Shown here: piece by piece, positions 44,030-52,851 of the stretch
How the letters are laid out: each line of letters starts with the position of its first letter
How positions within the stretch are numbered: the first letter of the stretch is position 1
Origin: HGM12587 sp945786935
Lineage (GTDB): Bacteria > Bacillota > Clostridia > Lachnospirales > Lachnospiraceae
Assembly: GCA_945786935.1 (NCBI GenBank)
Contig: CALZFY010000006.1
Location: 1 to 60,984 of the forward strand
Reading direction: 5' to 3'
DNA: 60,984 nucleotides
Notes under the pieces: model-generated
The model's input: the letters and a program-made list of their open reading frames with translations, nothing else
What the model was told of the DNA's origin: nothing
Database searches by the model: none
Position numbers and translations under genes: made by a program

Positions 44030-44100
44030 ATGAGATGTAAATGTCTGGAATGGTATTTAGGAAGACGCCAAACAGACAAGAAAAGAGAGGATGACTGTTT

Positions 44101-44439
44101 ATGGAAGATAAGATGACAATACTTTGCGTGGCCAATTCCTACGAAAAGAAATATTACCTGAATCCGGAATTTACCGGATTGCCAAAGACGATCAGGGATG
44201 ACCTTCAGATTTTGTGCGTTTTGTTTACAGAAGATGTAGGTGGAATCCTGACCTTTGGATTTGAACCTGATGGCACATTGACATTAAATGTAACCTGTGA
44301 TGAGGGAGATTTGCTGTTCGATGACATCGGCAGTGAGTTAAAGATCAAAGAAATCCAGAGAACAAGACAGACTTTGTTAGAAAGCCTTGAGACATATTAT
44401 AAAGTATTTTTCCTGGGAGAAAAGCTGGAAGAAGTATGA
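44101..44439 (+). CDS. Conserved protein of unknown function
   Basis: A 112-residue soluble protein (MEDKMTILCVANSYEKKYYLN). The sequence suggests an alpha/beta fold with a C-terminal helix; no motif was recognised. Its stop overlaps the dusB start (ATGA), and proteins of this type sit next to dusB in related genomes, so a link with RNA modification or translation is possible but unproven. Confidence 0.7.
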   Translation: MEDKMTILCVANSYEKKYYLNPEFTGLPKTIRDDLQILCVLFTEDVGGILTFGFEPDGTLTLNVTCDEGDLLFDDIGSELKIKEIQRTRQTLLESLETYYKVFFLGEKLEEV

Positions 44440-45386
44440 GAATCGGAAATGTAACACTGGAAAACAATGTGATTTTGGCACCAATGGCAGGCGTGACTGA
44501 CCTGCCATTTCGTCTGCTGTGCAAGGAACAGGGGGCAGGTCTTTTATGCATGGAAATGGTCAGTGCCAAAGCAATTTACTATAACAATAAAAATACAGAA
44601 GCTTTGATGGAAATTGACGAAAGAGAGCTTCCGGTATCCTTGCAGTTATTTGGTTCTGATGCGGATATCATGAGCGAGATGGCCAAAAGGATCGAGGAGA
44701 AGCCATTTGCTATTCTGGACATTAATATGGGATGTCCGGTGCCGAAGGTGGCGGGAAATGGAGAGGGTTCAGCTCTTATGAAAAATCCGAAGCTGGTGGC
44801 AGAAATTGTATCCAAGGTATCAGGAGCCATTCAAAAGCCGGTGACTGTGAAGATTCGAAAGGGCTTTGATGAGGAACATGTCAATGCGGTGGAGATTGCA
44901 AAGATCGCGGAGCAGTGCGGCGCTGCTGCAGTAGCAGTTCATGGAAGAACCAGAGAGCAATATTACAGTGGGAAGGCAGACTGGGATATTATCCGTCAGG
45001 TGAAAGAGGCGGTGTCTATTCCTGTCATTGGAAACGGAGATGTGACAGGACCGGAATCTGCAAAGAAGATGATAGAAGAAACAGGTGTGGACGGTATTAT
45101 GATCGGACGTGCCGCCAGAGGAAATCCATGGATCTTCGGACAGATCAGGGACTATTTAAAAACCGGAGTGCTGCCAAAGAAGCCGACACTGGAAGAAGTC
45201 AGGGATATGATGCTTCGTCATGCAAAAATGCAGTTGGAATGTAAGGGTGAATACACCGGCATCCGGGAAATGAGAAAGCATGTGGCCTGGTATACGGCCG
45301 GGTATCCTAACAGTGCAAGGCTTCGTGCGAAGATCAATGAGGTGGAAAGCTTTGAAGAGCTGGAAAAACTGCTATCTTCATTTTAA
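44436..45386 (+). CDS. dusB: tRNA-dihydrouridine synthase
   Basis: A 316-residue FMN enzyme reducing uridines in the tRNA D loop. Seen: LAPMAGVTDLPFR, DINMGCPVPKVAGNGEGSAL with the catalytic cysteine, VKIRKGF, VHGRTREQYYSG and IGNGDV, then the C-terminal helical domain. Length is typical of DusB. Confidence 0.93.
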   Translation: MRIGNVTLENNVILAPMAGVTDLPFRLLCKEQGAGLLCMEMVSAKAIYYNNKNTEALMEIDERELPVSLQLFGSDADIMSEMAKRIEEKPFAILDINMGCPVPKVAGNGEGSALMKNPKLVAEIVSKVSGAIQKPVTVKIRKGFDEEHVNAVEIAKIAEQCGAAAVAVHGRTREQYYSGKADWDIIRQVKEAVSIPVIGNGDVTGPESAKKMIEETGVDGIMIGRAARGNPWIFGQIRDYLKTGVLPKKPTLEEVRDMMLRHAKMQLECKGEYTGIREMRKHVAWYTAGYPNSARLRAKINEVESFEELEKLLSSF

Positions 45387-45476
45387 TGGAATGAGCCGTC
45401 GGGGACTTGCATAGATTGATAAAAAGTGTGAAGGGCATCCTGCTTGCCTTAGTATGACAGCGGGAATGGTATTTTC

Positions 45477-46214
45477 ATGGAGAATTCCTGTGAAAAATTG
45501 CTTCCGTATGCAAGAAAAGAGACCCTACCCAAAATTCCAATGAACATCAGACGTAAGGCAAAATTTTTTGGAAAGAGAATGATATCAGACTATATAGGGA
45601 ATTATTACAAAAGGGAATCCGAAGGAAGGATTCCTTTTTATCTTCCCTATATTTACCTGCAGGAGAATTTTTCTTATCTTAGAAGGTATGCAGGGATCCC
45701 GCAAAGCAGCATCCTGCTGGTATTGATCGATGGAGGAGATGGGCGTACGGATTATTTTTTGGAAACATTCCTTGGAAAGCTGAACTTTTTAACCATCGTG
45801 ACAGAGCGAAAGAAATATTTTGAAAGCCTTCAGGAGAGAGCCTTTCAGGAATTGGGGCTTATCATAGAACTGGTGCAGCCATGGGAATCTGCAAACATTT
45901 CCGGGAATATGGTGTGGGATTTTACAAAGAATATACAGTGCAGCGGATGTTATCCGAAGGGAAGCATTTGCTTTGCACCTCATAAAAAAGAGTGGAAATT
46001 AAAGGAGCTTTTAAAAACCTGTGAAGACCTTACAGTAGTCAGTATAAAATATGTAAAGATCAAAGATGTTTGTCTGTCACCGTCTCTTGGAGAATCACTT
46101 TTGGTGCCGGCAAATTTTCCTTTTCGAAAGAGCCGTCTGGAGGAGCTGCAAAGCTGGTGCAGAAAGCAGAAATGGAGTATAAAAATGAAGGTCTGGAACC
46201 CTGAAAAATCTTGA
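45477..46214 (+). CDS. Conserved protein of unknown function
   Basis: A 245-residue soluble protein beginning MENSCEKLLPYARKETLPK. I do not recognise a family motif. The middle (SILLVLIDGGDGRTDYFLETFLGKLNFLTIVTER) looks like a Rossmann-type beta-alpha unit, and cysteines occur at IQCSGCYPKGSIC. Its TGA stop lies inside the TTGACA -35 of the greA promoter. No strong ribosome site precedes the ATG. Confidence 0.6.
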   Translation: MENSCEKLLPYARKETLPKIPMNIRRKAKFFGKRMISDYIGNYYKRESEGRIPFYLPYIYLQENFSYLRRYAGIPQSSILLVLIDGGDGRTDYFLETFLGKLNFLTIVTERKKYFESLQERAFQELGLIIELVQPWESANISGNMVWDFTKNIQCSGCYPKGSICFAPHKKEWKLKELLKTCEDLTVVSIKYVKIKDVCLSPSLGESLLVPANFPFRKSRLEELQSWCRKQKWSIKMKVWNPEKS

Positions 46215-46239
46215 CATTTAGGGGTCTTACTGTTATAAT
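46211..46239 (+). promoter_or_regulatory. Consensus sigma-A promoter of greA-lysS
   Basis: TTGACA (46211-46216), 17-nt spacer, TATAAT (46234-46239): an exact consensus. The -35 contains the stop codon of the upstream gene. Confidence 0.88.
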
Positions 46240-46250
46240 ACAAAAATTGT

Positions 46251-46290
46251 ATGCGCAGGAGGATTATCCAAAGGAAACAGCGCATTTTTT
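46251..46290 (+). promoter_or_regulatory. Terminator-like hairpin at the very start of the greA leader
   Basis: ATGCGC (46251-46256) pairs with GCGCAT (46280-46285), followed directly by a T run to 46290. It lies within about 45 nt of the expected transcription start, so it could act as an attenuator or release a short leader RNA. The stem is only 6 bp with a 23-nt loop. Confidence 0.5.
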
Positions 46291-46343
46291 GGTGGGGAAA
46301 TATCATAGTCACTATTTTATAGATAAACAGGAAGGTGTTAGAA

Positions 46344-46826
46344 ATGGCAGAAAAGAAAAACATTTTAACTTACGAAGGACTTCGTAAACTTGAAGATGAG
46401 CTTCAGGATCTCAAGGTAGTGAAGAGAAAAGAAATCGCACAGAAGATCAAAGAAGCAAGAGAACAGGGCGACCTGTCAGAAAACGCAGAATACGATGCAG
46501 CGAAAGACGAACAGCGTGATATTGAAGCAAGAATCGAACAGATCGAAAAGATCTTAAAGAATGCTGAAGTTGTTGTAGAGGATGAAGTTGACCTTGAAAA
46601 AATCAGTGTAGGCTGCAAAGTTACAGTATTAGATGTAGAGTTTGATGAAGAGGAAGAATTCAAGATCGTAGGTTCTTCTGAAGCAAACAGCTTACAGGGC
46701 AAAATTTCCAATGAATCTCCGGTAGGAAAGGCTTTACTGGGAGCAAAGGTTGGAGAAACAATCAATGTAGAAACACAGGCAGGAATCATTCAGTATAAAG
46801 TATTGGAGATTCAGAGATCTAATTAA
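46344..46826 (+). CDS. greA: Transcription elongation factor GreA
   Basis: A 160-residue RNA polymerase secondary-channel factor that stimulates transcript cleavage. The N-terminal coiled coil (LTYEGLRKLEDELQDLKVVKRKEIAQKIKEAREQGDLSENAEYDAAKDEQ) carries the acidic tip DLSENAEY, and the C-terminal domain has SPVGKALLGAKVGE. The start at 46344 (MAEKKNILT) follows GGAAGGTG; lysS is 12 nt downstream. Confidence 0.95.
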   Translation: MAEKKNILTYEGLRKLEDELQDLKVVKRKEIAQKIKEAREQGDLSENAEYDAAKDEQRDIEARIEQIEKILKNAEVVVEDEVDLEKISVGCKVTVLDVEFDEEEEFKIVGSSEANSLQGKISNESPVGKALLGAKVGETINVETQAGIIQYKVLEIQRSN

Positions 46827-46838
46827 GAGGAGAAAACA

Positions 46839-48329
46839 ATGGCTGAAGAAAAGAATGTTCAGGTACAGGATGTCAACCAGCTTAGAAAGGTAAGAAGAGA
46901 AAAGCTGTCAGACCTGCAGGCAAACGGCAAAGACCCGTTTAAGATTACTAAATTTGACCAGACACATCACAGCATGGAAATCAAAGATAACTTTGAAGCC
47001 ATGGAAGGAAAAACAGTTACCATCGCGGGACGTATGATGTCCAAACGTGTGATGGGTAAAGCGTCTTTTTGCGGTATTCAGGATTTACAGGGAAATATCC
47101 AGTCCTATGTGGCTCGTGACAGTGTGGGGGAAGATTCCTATAAAGATTTCAAGAAAATGGACATTGGTGATATCGTAGGTATTACCGGTGAAGTATTCAG
47201 AACAAAAATGGGTGAAATCTCCATCCATGCTTCTGAAGTGACACTGTTATCCAAGAGCTTACAGATCTTACCGGAAAAATATCATGGCCTTACTAACACA
47301 GATACAAGATACCGTCAAAGATATGTAGACTTAATTATGAATGCTGATGTAAAGGATACCTTTATCAAACGTTCCAAGATCATCAGCAGCATCCGTCGTT
47401 ACCTGGATTCTCAGGGCTTTTTAGAAGTTGAGACTCCAATGCTGGTAGCAAACGCAGGCGGTGCGGCAGCAAGACCATTCGAAACACATTTCAACGCACT
47501 GGATGAGGACTTAAAGCTTCGTATTTCCTTAGAGCTTTACTTAAAACGTCTCATCGTTGGCGGTCTGGAAAGAGTTTACGAAATCGGCCGTGTATTCCGA
47601 AACGAAGGTCTTGATACAAGACATAATCCGGAATTCACACTGATGGAATTATACCAGGCTTACACAGACTACAACGGTATGATGGACTTAACAGAAAATA
47701 TGTACCGTCATGTAGCACAGGAAGTACTTGGTACGACGAAGATTGTATATAACGGAATCGAGATGGATCTCGGAAAGCCATTCGAGAGAATTACCATGGT
47801 AGATGCCGTTAAGAAATATGCCGGTGTGGACTGGAATGAGATCCATACACTGGAAGATGCGAGAAAAGCAGCAGATGAACACCATGTTGAATACGAAGAA
47901 ATGCACAAGAAGGGTGATATCCTCAACTTATTCTTCGAAGAATTCGTAGAGCACCACCTGATTCAGCCAACCTTCGTTATGGATCATCCAATTGAAATTT
48001 CTCCATTAACTAAGAAGAAACCGGAAAATCCGGAATACGTAGAGCGTTTCGAAATGTTCATGAACGGTTGGGAAATGTGTAACGCATACTCCGAATTAAA
48101 TGACCCGATCGACCAGAGAGAGCGTTTCAAAGCCCAGGAAGAAATGCTGGCACAGGGCAATGAAGAAGCAAACACTACAGATGAAGACTTCTTAAACGCA
48201 CTGGAAATCGGTATGCCACCAACAGGCGGTATCGGATACGGCATCGACAGATTATGTATGCTGTTAACTGATTCTCAGGCGATCAGGGATGTTTTATTGT
48301 TCCCGACGATGAAATCATTGGATAAATAA
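46839..48329 (+). CDS. lysS: Lysyl-tRNA synthetase (class II)
   Basis: A 496-residue class II synthetase: N-terminal OB-fold anticodon domain (TVTIAGRMMSKRVMGKASF), then motif 1, motif 2 (VYEIGRVFRNEGLDTRHNPEFT) and motif 3 (GIGYGIDRLCMLLT). The end FPTMKS is intact. The conjugative element starts immediately after the stop, so the 3' end of lysS probably includes its attachment site. Confidence 0.95.
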   Translation: MAEEKNVQVQDVNQLRKVRREKLSDLQANGKDPFKITKFDQTHHSMEIKDNFEAMEGKTVTIAGRMMSKRVMGKASFCGIQDLQGNIQSYVARDSVGEDSYKDFKKMDIGDIVGITGEVFRTKMGEISIHASEVTLLSKSLQILPEKYHGLTNTDTRYRQRYVDLIMNADVKDTFIKRSKIISSIRRYLDSQGFLEVETPMLVANAGGAAARPFETHFNALDEDLKLRISLELYLKRLIVGGLERVYEIGRVFRNEGLDTRHNPEFTLMELYQAYTDYNGMMDLTENMYRHVAQEVLGTTKIVYNGIEMDLGKPFERITMVDAVKKYAGVDWNEIHTLEDARKAADEHHVEYEEMHKKGDILNLFFEEFVEHHLIQPTFVMDHPIEISPLTKKKPENPEYVERFEMFMNGWEMCNAYSELNDPIDQRERFKAQEEMLAQGNEEANTTDEDFLNALEIGMPPTGGIGYGIDRLCMLLTDSQAIRDVLLFPTMKSLDK

Positions 48330-48370
48330 AGCCAGTAAAATCAAGGGTTTCAGGACTTCATTACACCTTT

Positions 48371-48399
48371 TGACAGGAAAATGACAGGAAAATGACAGT
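48371..48399 (+). repeat. Three tandem TGACAG repeats at the element's left end
   Basis: TGACAG occurs at 48371, 48382 and 48393 with an exact 11-bp period (unit TGACAGGAAAA). Its position just inside the left end fits arm-type sites of a tyrosine recombinase. Confidence 0.5.
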
Positions 48400-48465
48400 C
48401 GATAATTTGTGATAATTATTGATAATTTCTTTTTCCATATCGAATACAATTTAAGATTTGCACTT

Positions 48466-48501
48466 AAAGGCACTTTTCAAATAAATGAAAAGTGCCTTTT
48501 T
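48466..48501. terminator. Strong hairpin before the ParM gene
   Basis: AAAGGCACTTTTCA (48466-48479) pairs with TGAAAAGTGCCTTT (48486-48499), a perfect 14-bp stem with a 6-nt loop, flanked by T. It could stop lysS readthrough into the element. Confidence 0.8.
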
Positions 48502-48541
48502 GCGTCATAGTCGTAATAATCGTGTAAAGGAGAAAAAGAGA

Positions 48542-49471
48542 ATGAATAAGCATTTTGAAGTGATTGGTGTGGATCATGGCTGGTCTGCAATGAAAACAGT
48601 AAGCCAGGTCTTTACGACCGGTGTAAAAGAGATTACTACTGAGCCCGCATTTTTTGACGATGTGGTTGAATTTGAGGGAGCATATTACAAGGTGGGTGGC
48701 AAGCGGCTGGAGGTAAGAGACTTAAAGATTGAAAATGATAACTTTTACATTCTGACATTAGCTGCTGCCGCAAAAGAACTTAACAGACGTGGTATGAGAA
48801 ATGCCAATGTATTATTGTCTGTAGGACTGCCACTTACCCGGTTTGGTGCAGAGAAGCAGGGATTTATAGATTATCTGTCAAGAAAACGGGAAGTTACTTT
48901 CCGTTTCCAAAATGAGCAGTACCATATGAACATTGCAAGGGTGTCAGTATTTCCACAGTGTTATGCAGCAGTAGCAGACCGGATGAAAACACTGCCCAAA
49001 AGAGTGGTGGTTGTGGATATCGGAAGCTGGACGATTGATATCATGCCTATTGAAAACTCTGCGCCAAATGAGGCTGAATGTATCACGATCAAGCAGGGGC
49101 TTATCAAATGTATGAGAACTATCAACGAGCAGTGTGTCCGCCAGCTTGGCAACGAGATCGACGAAGGGGATATTCAGGAGATTATGAGAACAGGGAAAGG
49201 CAGCCTTCCGCAAAATTACACAGCAATCGTAAAGGAGAGCCTGAAGGGATATGCTGATAAAGTTTATAATACATTGATTGAGCATGGCTACAACCTTGAT
49301 ATCACACAGATTGTCTTTGTCGGAGGTGGTGCAACGGTGATGAAGCTGTTTGGAAGCCACACAGGCAGCAATATCCAGTTTATCGAGGATGTCAAAGCGA
49401 ATGCCAAGGGCTATGAATATCTTGGAAAATTATATCTGGCTTCCCATAAAAAAGAGTTTGGAATCGGGTGA
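48542..49471 (+). CDS. parM: ParM/StbA-like actin-family plasmid segregation protein
   Basis: A 309-residue actin-like ATPase. Phosphate-binding motifs are GVDHGWSAMK near the N-terminus, VVDIGSWTIDI and FVGGGATVMKLFG, in the order known for ParM. It would form filaments that move element copies apart. The start at 48542 has AAAGGAG upstream; the reading from 48485 passes into the hairpin. The end overlaps the ParR-like gene. Confidence 0.85.
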   Translation: MNKHFEVIGVDHGWSAMKTVSQVFTTGVKEITTEPAFFDDVVEFEGAYYKVGGKRLEVRDLKIENDNFYILTLAAAAKELNRRGMRNANVLLSVGLPLTRFGAEKQGFIDYLSRKREVTFRFQNEQYHMNIARVSVFPQCYAAVADRMKTLPKRVVVVDIGSWTIDIMPIENSAPNEAECITIKQGLIKCMRTINEQCVRQLGNEIDEGDIQEIMRTGKGSLPQNYTAIVKESLKGYADKVYNTLIEHGYNLDITQIVFVGGGATVMKLFGSHTGSNIQFIEDVKANAKGYEYLGKLYLASHKKEFGIG

Positions 49472-49887
49472 CTGAAATGGCTAAAGGGAACATTACTTTT
49501 CATAACTTAAGGATCAACTTGAATAATGAGCAGCATCGAAGGGTACACAGAGTTCTGAAAGATCTGAATACTGATGTTCATAAATCAGTGAATCAGTTCC
49601 TGATCGATGCAGCTGACTACTACATCACGATGTTGCAGGAAGGGGTGACAAAGGAGGAAAAGAGGTCCGCTGAAAGCCAATATATTACATGGGATGACAT
49701 GGACAGGATACGCAAAGAGATCAAGGATGAAATGCAGAGAGAAATCATCATGGTGCTTGGAACGGCTCTCGCAGGTGGTCAGGTGAATAAGATGCAGGAA
49801 GTAAAGATGGTCAGGGAATATAGAGCAGAAGAACAGGAGGAAAGTGCTGATACGACAATGGTCGGATTGGCAGATATGTGGGGATAA
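49468..49887 (+). CDS. ParR-like partner protein (ribbon-helix-helix type)
   Basis: A 139-residue protein. Residues ~8-50 (FHNLRINLNNEQHRRVHRVLKDLNTDVHKSVNQFLIDAADYY) resemble an RHH DNA-binding domain, and the rest is helical. Its position, overlapping the ParM stop by 4 nt through a GTG, fits the adaptor linking ParM to a centromere. An ATG at 49477 is an alternative start. Confidence 0.65.
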   Translation: MTEMAKGNITFHNLRINLNNEQHRRVHRVLKDLNTDVHKSVNQFLIDAADYYITMLQEGVTKEEKRSAESQYITWDDMDRIRKEIKDEMQREIIMVLGTALAGGQVNKMQEVKMVREYRAEEQEESADTTMVGLADMWG

Positions 49888-49892
49888 GTGAT

Positions 49893-50066
49893 ATGGTAAA
49901 AATGATTTTGAATAAAACGGGTGTATTGTTACTTACGATACTGAAATGGCTGTTGCAGGCCGGGGCTATGATACTGAATTTATTGTTTTTCGGGATCAGA
50001 TTATTTCTTCTATTGTTTGCCCTTGTAGCTCGCATTGTATTGTCAGTGTTCAGGATAGCAGGCTAA
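49893..50066 (+). CDS. Very small membrane protein
   Basis: A 57-residue protein that is almost wholly hydrophobic (two segments, about residues 10-30 and 32-52). The ATG at 49893 is 6 nt after the ParR-like stop; an upstream ATG at 49878 overlaps that gene. Function unknown. Confidence 0.5.
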   Translation: MVKMILNKTGVLLLTILKWLLQAGAMILNLLFFGIRLFLLLFALVARIVLSVFRIAG

Positions 50067-50175
50067 GAAAGGAGGATGTATGAACAGAATAAGAGATGCT
50101 CCAATGAGATAAGGAGCCAGGATAGCATTGTTTCCGATAAAGGAAACTAATAACAGCATATTGAATAACAGTGTA

Positions 50176-50205
50176 AGCCGAGGATATATATCCCCGGCTA
50201 TTTTT
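50176..50205 (+). terminator. Hairpin with T run before the DUF5688 gene
   Basis: AGCCGAGGA (50176-50184) pairs with TCCCCGGCT (50191-50199) with one A-C mismatch, followed by ATTTTT. It may end the partition operon. Confidence 0.65.
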
Positions 50206-50220
50206 GTATGGAGGAATGAG

Positions 50221-51216
50221 ATGTTAAATTATGAAGAATTTAAAAAGGTATTAGAAGAACAGCTTTCATATTATCTGCCGGAATCACTTGCAGGTAGCAA
50301 AGTAGAGATGCACAGTGTGGAAAAAGTAAACGGTCCTATTGATGAAATAGCTATTATTCCCCAAAAAGAAAGTGGGCAGGCAGTACATTCCATGTTAAAT
50401 GTTGGAGCGTTGTATGATGAATATCAGAGAATCGGAGATGCAGGAGTAATCATGGAGCAGACGGTTGAGAGGCTCTTAGAAAATGATGCAAATATACCGG
50501 CTAATGTTATGGAAGTAATTGACGGGGGAAGAGACAAGATTATTATGATGCTTATCAATACGGAGCAGAACAAACAGCTCTTAGAAAAACTTCCTCACAG
50601 AGATATTTTTGATCTTTCTATTGTGTATCGCTTAGCAGTTGATGTAAATCAAAATGGAATGCAGTCATGTTTGGTAGACTACAAACTGGCAGAAAAATAT
50701 GGAATGGATGAACAGGCTTTATATCAGGCTGCCAAAGCTTATACAAAAGAAGTATTGCCACCGGTAGTGAAAGATATGAATGAAGTCATGAGGGATATGT
50801 TAAAAAAAGACGGAATGCCGGATGAAATAATTGAAGAATGCATTCCAAATGCACCAAGTGGACTAATGTATGTTATCTCTAATTCTATTGGTGTCAATGG
50901 TGCAGTATCCATGCTGTATGAGGATGAACTTCAGAAACTGGCAGAAAAGCTTGGCAGTGATCTGTATATTCTGCCTTCTTCTCTGCATGAGGTAATTGCA
51001 GTACCAAGTCATCTTGGTGAGCTGGAACAATTAGCTGAGATGGTTCATCAGGTCAATATGACAACAGTGGATTTGAAAGACCGGTTGTCTAATCAGGTTT
51101 ACCATTATGACAAGGAGTTAAGAACACTTACTCTTGCAACCAATACCCCAAATAAACTGTTAGAAAACCAGGTGGCAGAACCGCAAATGATTTATGAAAC
51201 CGGACAGTCCAGATAG
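50221..51216 (+). CDS. DUF5688-type protein of conjugative elements
   Basis: A 331-residue soluble protein (MLNYEEFKKVLEEQL) of the type found in many Firmicutes ICEs, without known function. ATGGAGGAATGAG precedes the ATG at 50221; the longer reading from 50128 crosses the hairpin. No catalytic motif was identified. Confidence 0.7.
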   Translation: MLNYEEFKKVLEEQLSYYLPESLAGSKVEMHSVEKVNGPIDEIAIIPQKESGQAVHSMLNVGALYDEYQRIGDAGVIMEQTVERLLENDANIPANVMEVIDGGRDKIIMMLINTEQNKQLLEKLPHRDIFDLSIVYRLAVDVNQNGMQSCLVDYKLAEKYGMDEQALYQAAKAYTKEVLPPVVKDMNEVMRDMLKKDGMPDEIIEECIPNAPSGLMYVISNSIGVNGAVSMLYEDELQKLAEKLGSDLYILPSSLHEVIAVPSHLGELEQLAEMVHQVNMTTVDLKDRLSNQVYHYDKELRTLTLATNTPNKLLENQVAEPQMIYETGQSR

Positions 51217-51228
51217 GAGTGAACCTGT

Positions 51229-51363
51229 ATGGAAAAAGAGATCAAAGAGGTTACTGTAAAGGAGCTTTGTGAAATGATCCGTTCACAGGAAGGGGATTTT
51301 ATTATCCGTGTGGAGACAGAAGGGGAGGATGCCGATGCAAAAAGGAACACCATTTCAGCTTGA
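51229..51363 (+). CDS. Small acidic protein, function unknown
   Basis: A 44-residue frame (MEKEIKEVTVKELCEMIRSQ) with TAGGAGTG upstream. Its end overlaps the start of the RadC-like gene out of frame, which suggests translational coupling. Confidence 0.55.
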   Translation: MEKEIKEVTVKELCEMIRSQEGDFIIRVETEGEDADAKRNTISA

Positions 51364-51877
51364 TACGGTTTCCGTAAGGCTTGTAAAGGATGCACCGCTG
51401 TTTTCCAACAAAAGGATTAAGAGCCCGGAAGATGCCATTTCTGTTGTGGGAGAATTTCTATGTGACATGGACAGGGAAGTGATCTGCATGATCAATCTCA
51501 AAACAGACGGAACCCCTGTTAATTGTAATTTTGCAAGCATGGGTGCAGTAAATCAGGCTGTCGCAGAACCAAGGGAGCTTTTAAAAAGTGCAATTCTTTC
51601 AAACGCAGCATCTATGATCATGGTTCACAATCATGTCAGTGGTTTTTTGGAGCCATCAAAAGAGGATACGGTTTTGACAGACAGGCTTCTAAAGGTATCT
51701 TCCCTGGTTGGGATTCCACTCTGGGATCATGTGATCGTCGGAGGAGATAACAGCAGATATTTCAGCTTTCATGAAAAAGGATTGATAAAAATACCAAGAA
51801 TAGCTTATTTGGAAGATTATGCCCAGCTGGATTTTCCGGAACATGCAATGGTTGCGGAAAAAGGAAGGAGGCGATAG
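51335..51877 (+). CDS. RadC/JAB-domain protein
   Basis: A 180-residue protein with the JAB/MPN metal-binding motif HNHVSGFLEPSKED (canonical HNHPSGDPxPSxxD; the proline after the second His is Val). RadC homologues are frequent in ICEs and may aid DNA maintenance during transfer. The start at 51335 follows GGGGAGG; ATGs at 51329 and 51308 are alternatives. Confidence 0.8.
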   Translation: MQKGTPFQLDTVSVRLVKDAPLFSNKRIKSPEDAISVVGEFLCDMDREVICMINLKTDGTPVNCNFASMGAVNQAVAEPRELLKSAILSNAASMIMVHNHVSGFLEPSKEDTVLTDRLLKVSSLVGIPLWDHVIVGGDNSRYFSFHEKGLIKIPRIAYLEDYAQLDFPEHAMVAEKGRRR

Positions 51878-51881
51878 AAGT

Positions 51882-52850
51882 ATGGGAGATCAGAACAGTT
51901 ATACGCAAGAAGAACTGGCGATTGCCAAGAGTGTAGACCTTGTATCCGTTGCCCAGAGCCTTGGATATACGGTAAAGAAGGTAGGAAACTATTACACTTT
52001 AAAGGAAATGGACTCCATCCGGATATATCAAAGGAAAAGCTGGTACCGTTGGTCAAGAGGATTTGATAAGGGAAATAATGGTGGATCCCAGATAGATTTC
52101 TTACGTGTCTTTGCCGGAATGGAGGTCAGGGAAGCCGTGTTTTGGCTGCTGGATTTTGCCGGGTATCAGAGATTAGAAGAATGGAGGCCAACAAAAGTAA
52201 TTGTAGAACCCAAGGTGGAGAAAAGGGCAGAATTTGTACTTCCGTCTGCATCCTTTGATAACAGGCATTTGTACAGATACCTGACCGGGGAAAGGAAACT
52301 AAGCAAAGAGGTCGTTGATTATTTTATCCGAAAAAGGCTGATCTATGAAGAAAGGAAATACCACAACATTGTGTTCAGGGGCAATGACAAAACCGGAGTT
52401 ACCCGGTTTGCCAGCATGAGAGGAGTATTTGACCATGACGGTAAAGGTTTTAAATGTGATGTTGCAGGGAATGACAAACATTATGGATTTAATGTCTGGA
52501 ACCAGGCGAGCACGGAGTTGGAGGTTTTTGAGGCGGCGATCGATCTGATGAGCTACATGGATATTTATAATGATTTTGAAAGTAACAAGCTGGCGCTTGG
52601 GATGTTGTCCGATGCACCGCTTGTTACTTTTTTGCAGGAACATCCACAGATTCGGACGATCAAATTCTGCCTTGATAATGACAGCCGGGGAAGGAAAGCA
52701 GCAGAACAGCTTATGCAAAAGTATTACGAGCTTGGATATGAGGTCGAGGATATGCCCCCGCCACAAGGCTATAAGGATTACAACCAGTGGTTACAGGAAG
52801 CAAATAATAAGTGCATTCATAGGGTGAACTGTGATGGGAAGCTGCGATAG
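51882..52850 (+). CDS. DUF3991/TOPRIM-domain protein (primase-like)
   Basis: A 322-residue protein. The N-terminal part (VDLVSVAQSLGYTVKKVGNYYTLKEMDSIRIY, WYRWSRGFDKGNNGGSQIDFLR) is DUF3991-like, and the C-terminal TOPRIM shows EAAIDLMSYMDIYN and FCLDNDSRGRKAAEQLM. Such proteins may prime element replication after transfer. AGGAGG lies before the ATG at 51882. The iteron array starts 2 nt after its stop. Confidence 0.78.
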   Translation: MGDQNSYTQEELAIAKSVDLVSVAQSLGYTVKKVGNYYTLKEMDSIRIYQRKSWYRWSRGFDKGNNGGSQIDFLRVFAGMEVREAVFWLLDFAGYQRLEEWRPTKVIVEPKVEKRAEFVLPSASFDNRHLYRYLTGERKLSKEVVDYFIRKRLIYEERKYHNIVFRGNDKTGVTRFASMRGVFDHDGKGFKCDVAGNDKHYGFNVWNQASTELEVFEAAIDLMSYMDIYNDFESNKLALGMLSDAPLVTFLQEHPQIRTIKFCLDNDSRGRKAAEQLMQKYYELGYEVEDMPPPQGYKDYNQWLQEANNKCIHRVNCDGKLR

Positions 52851-52851
52851 G

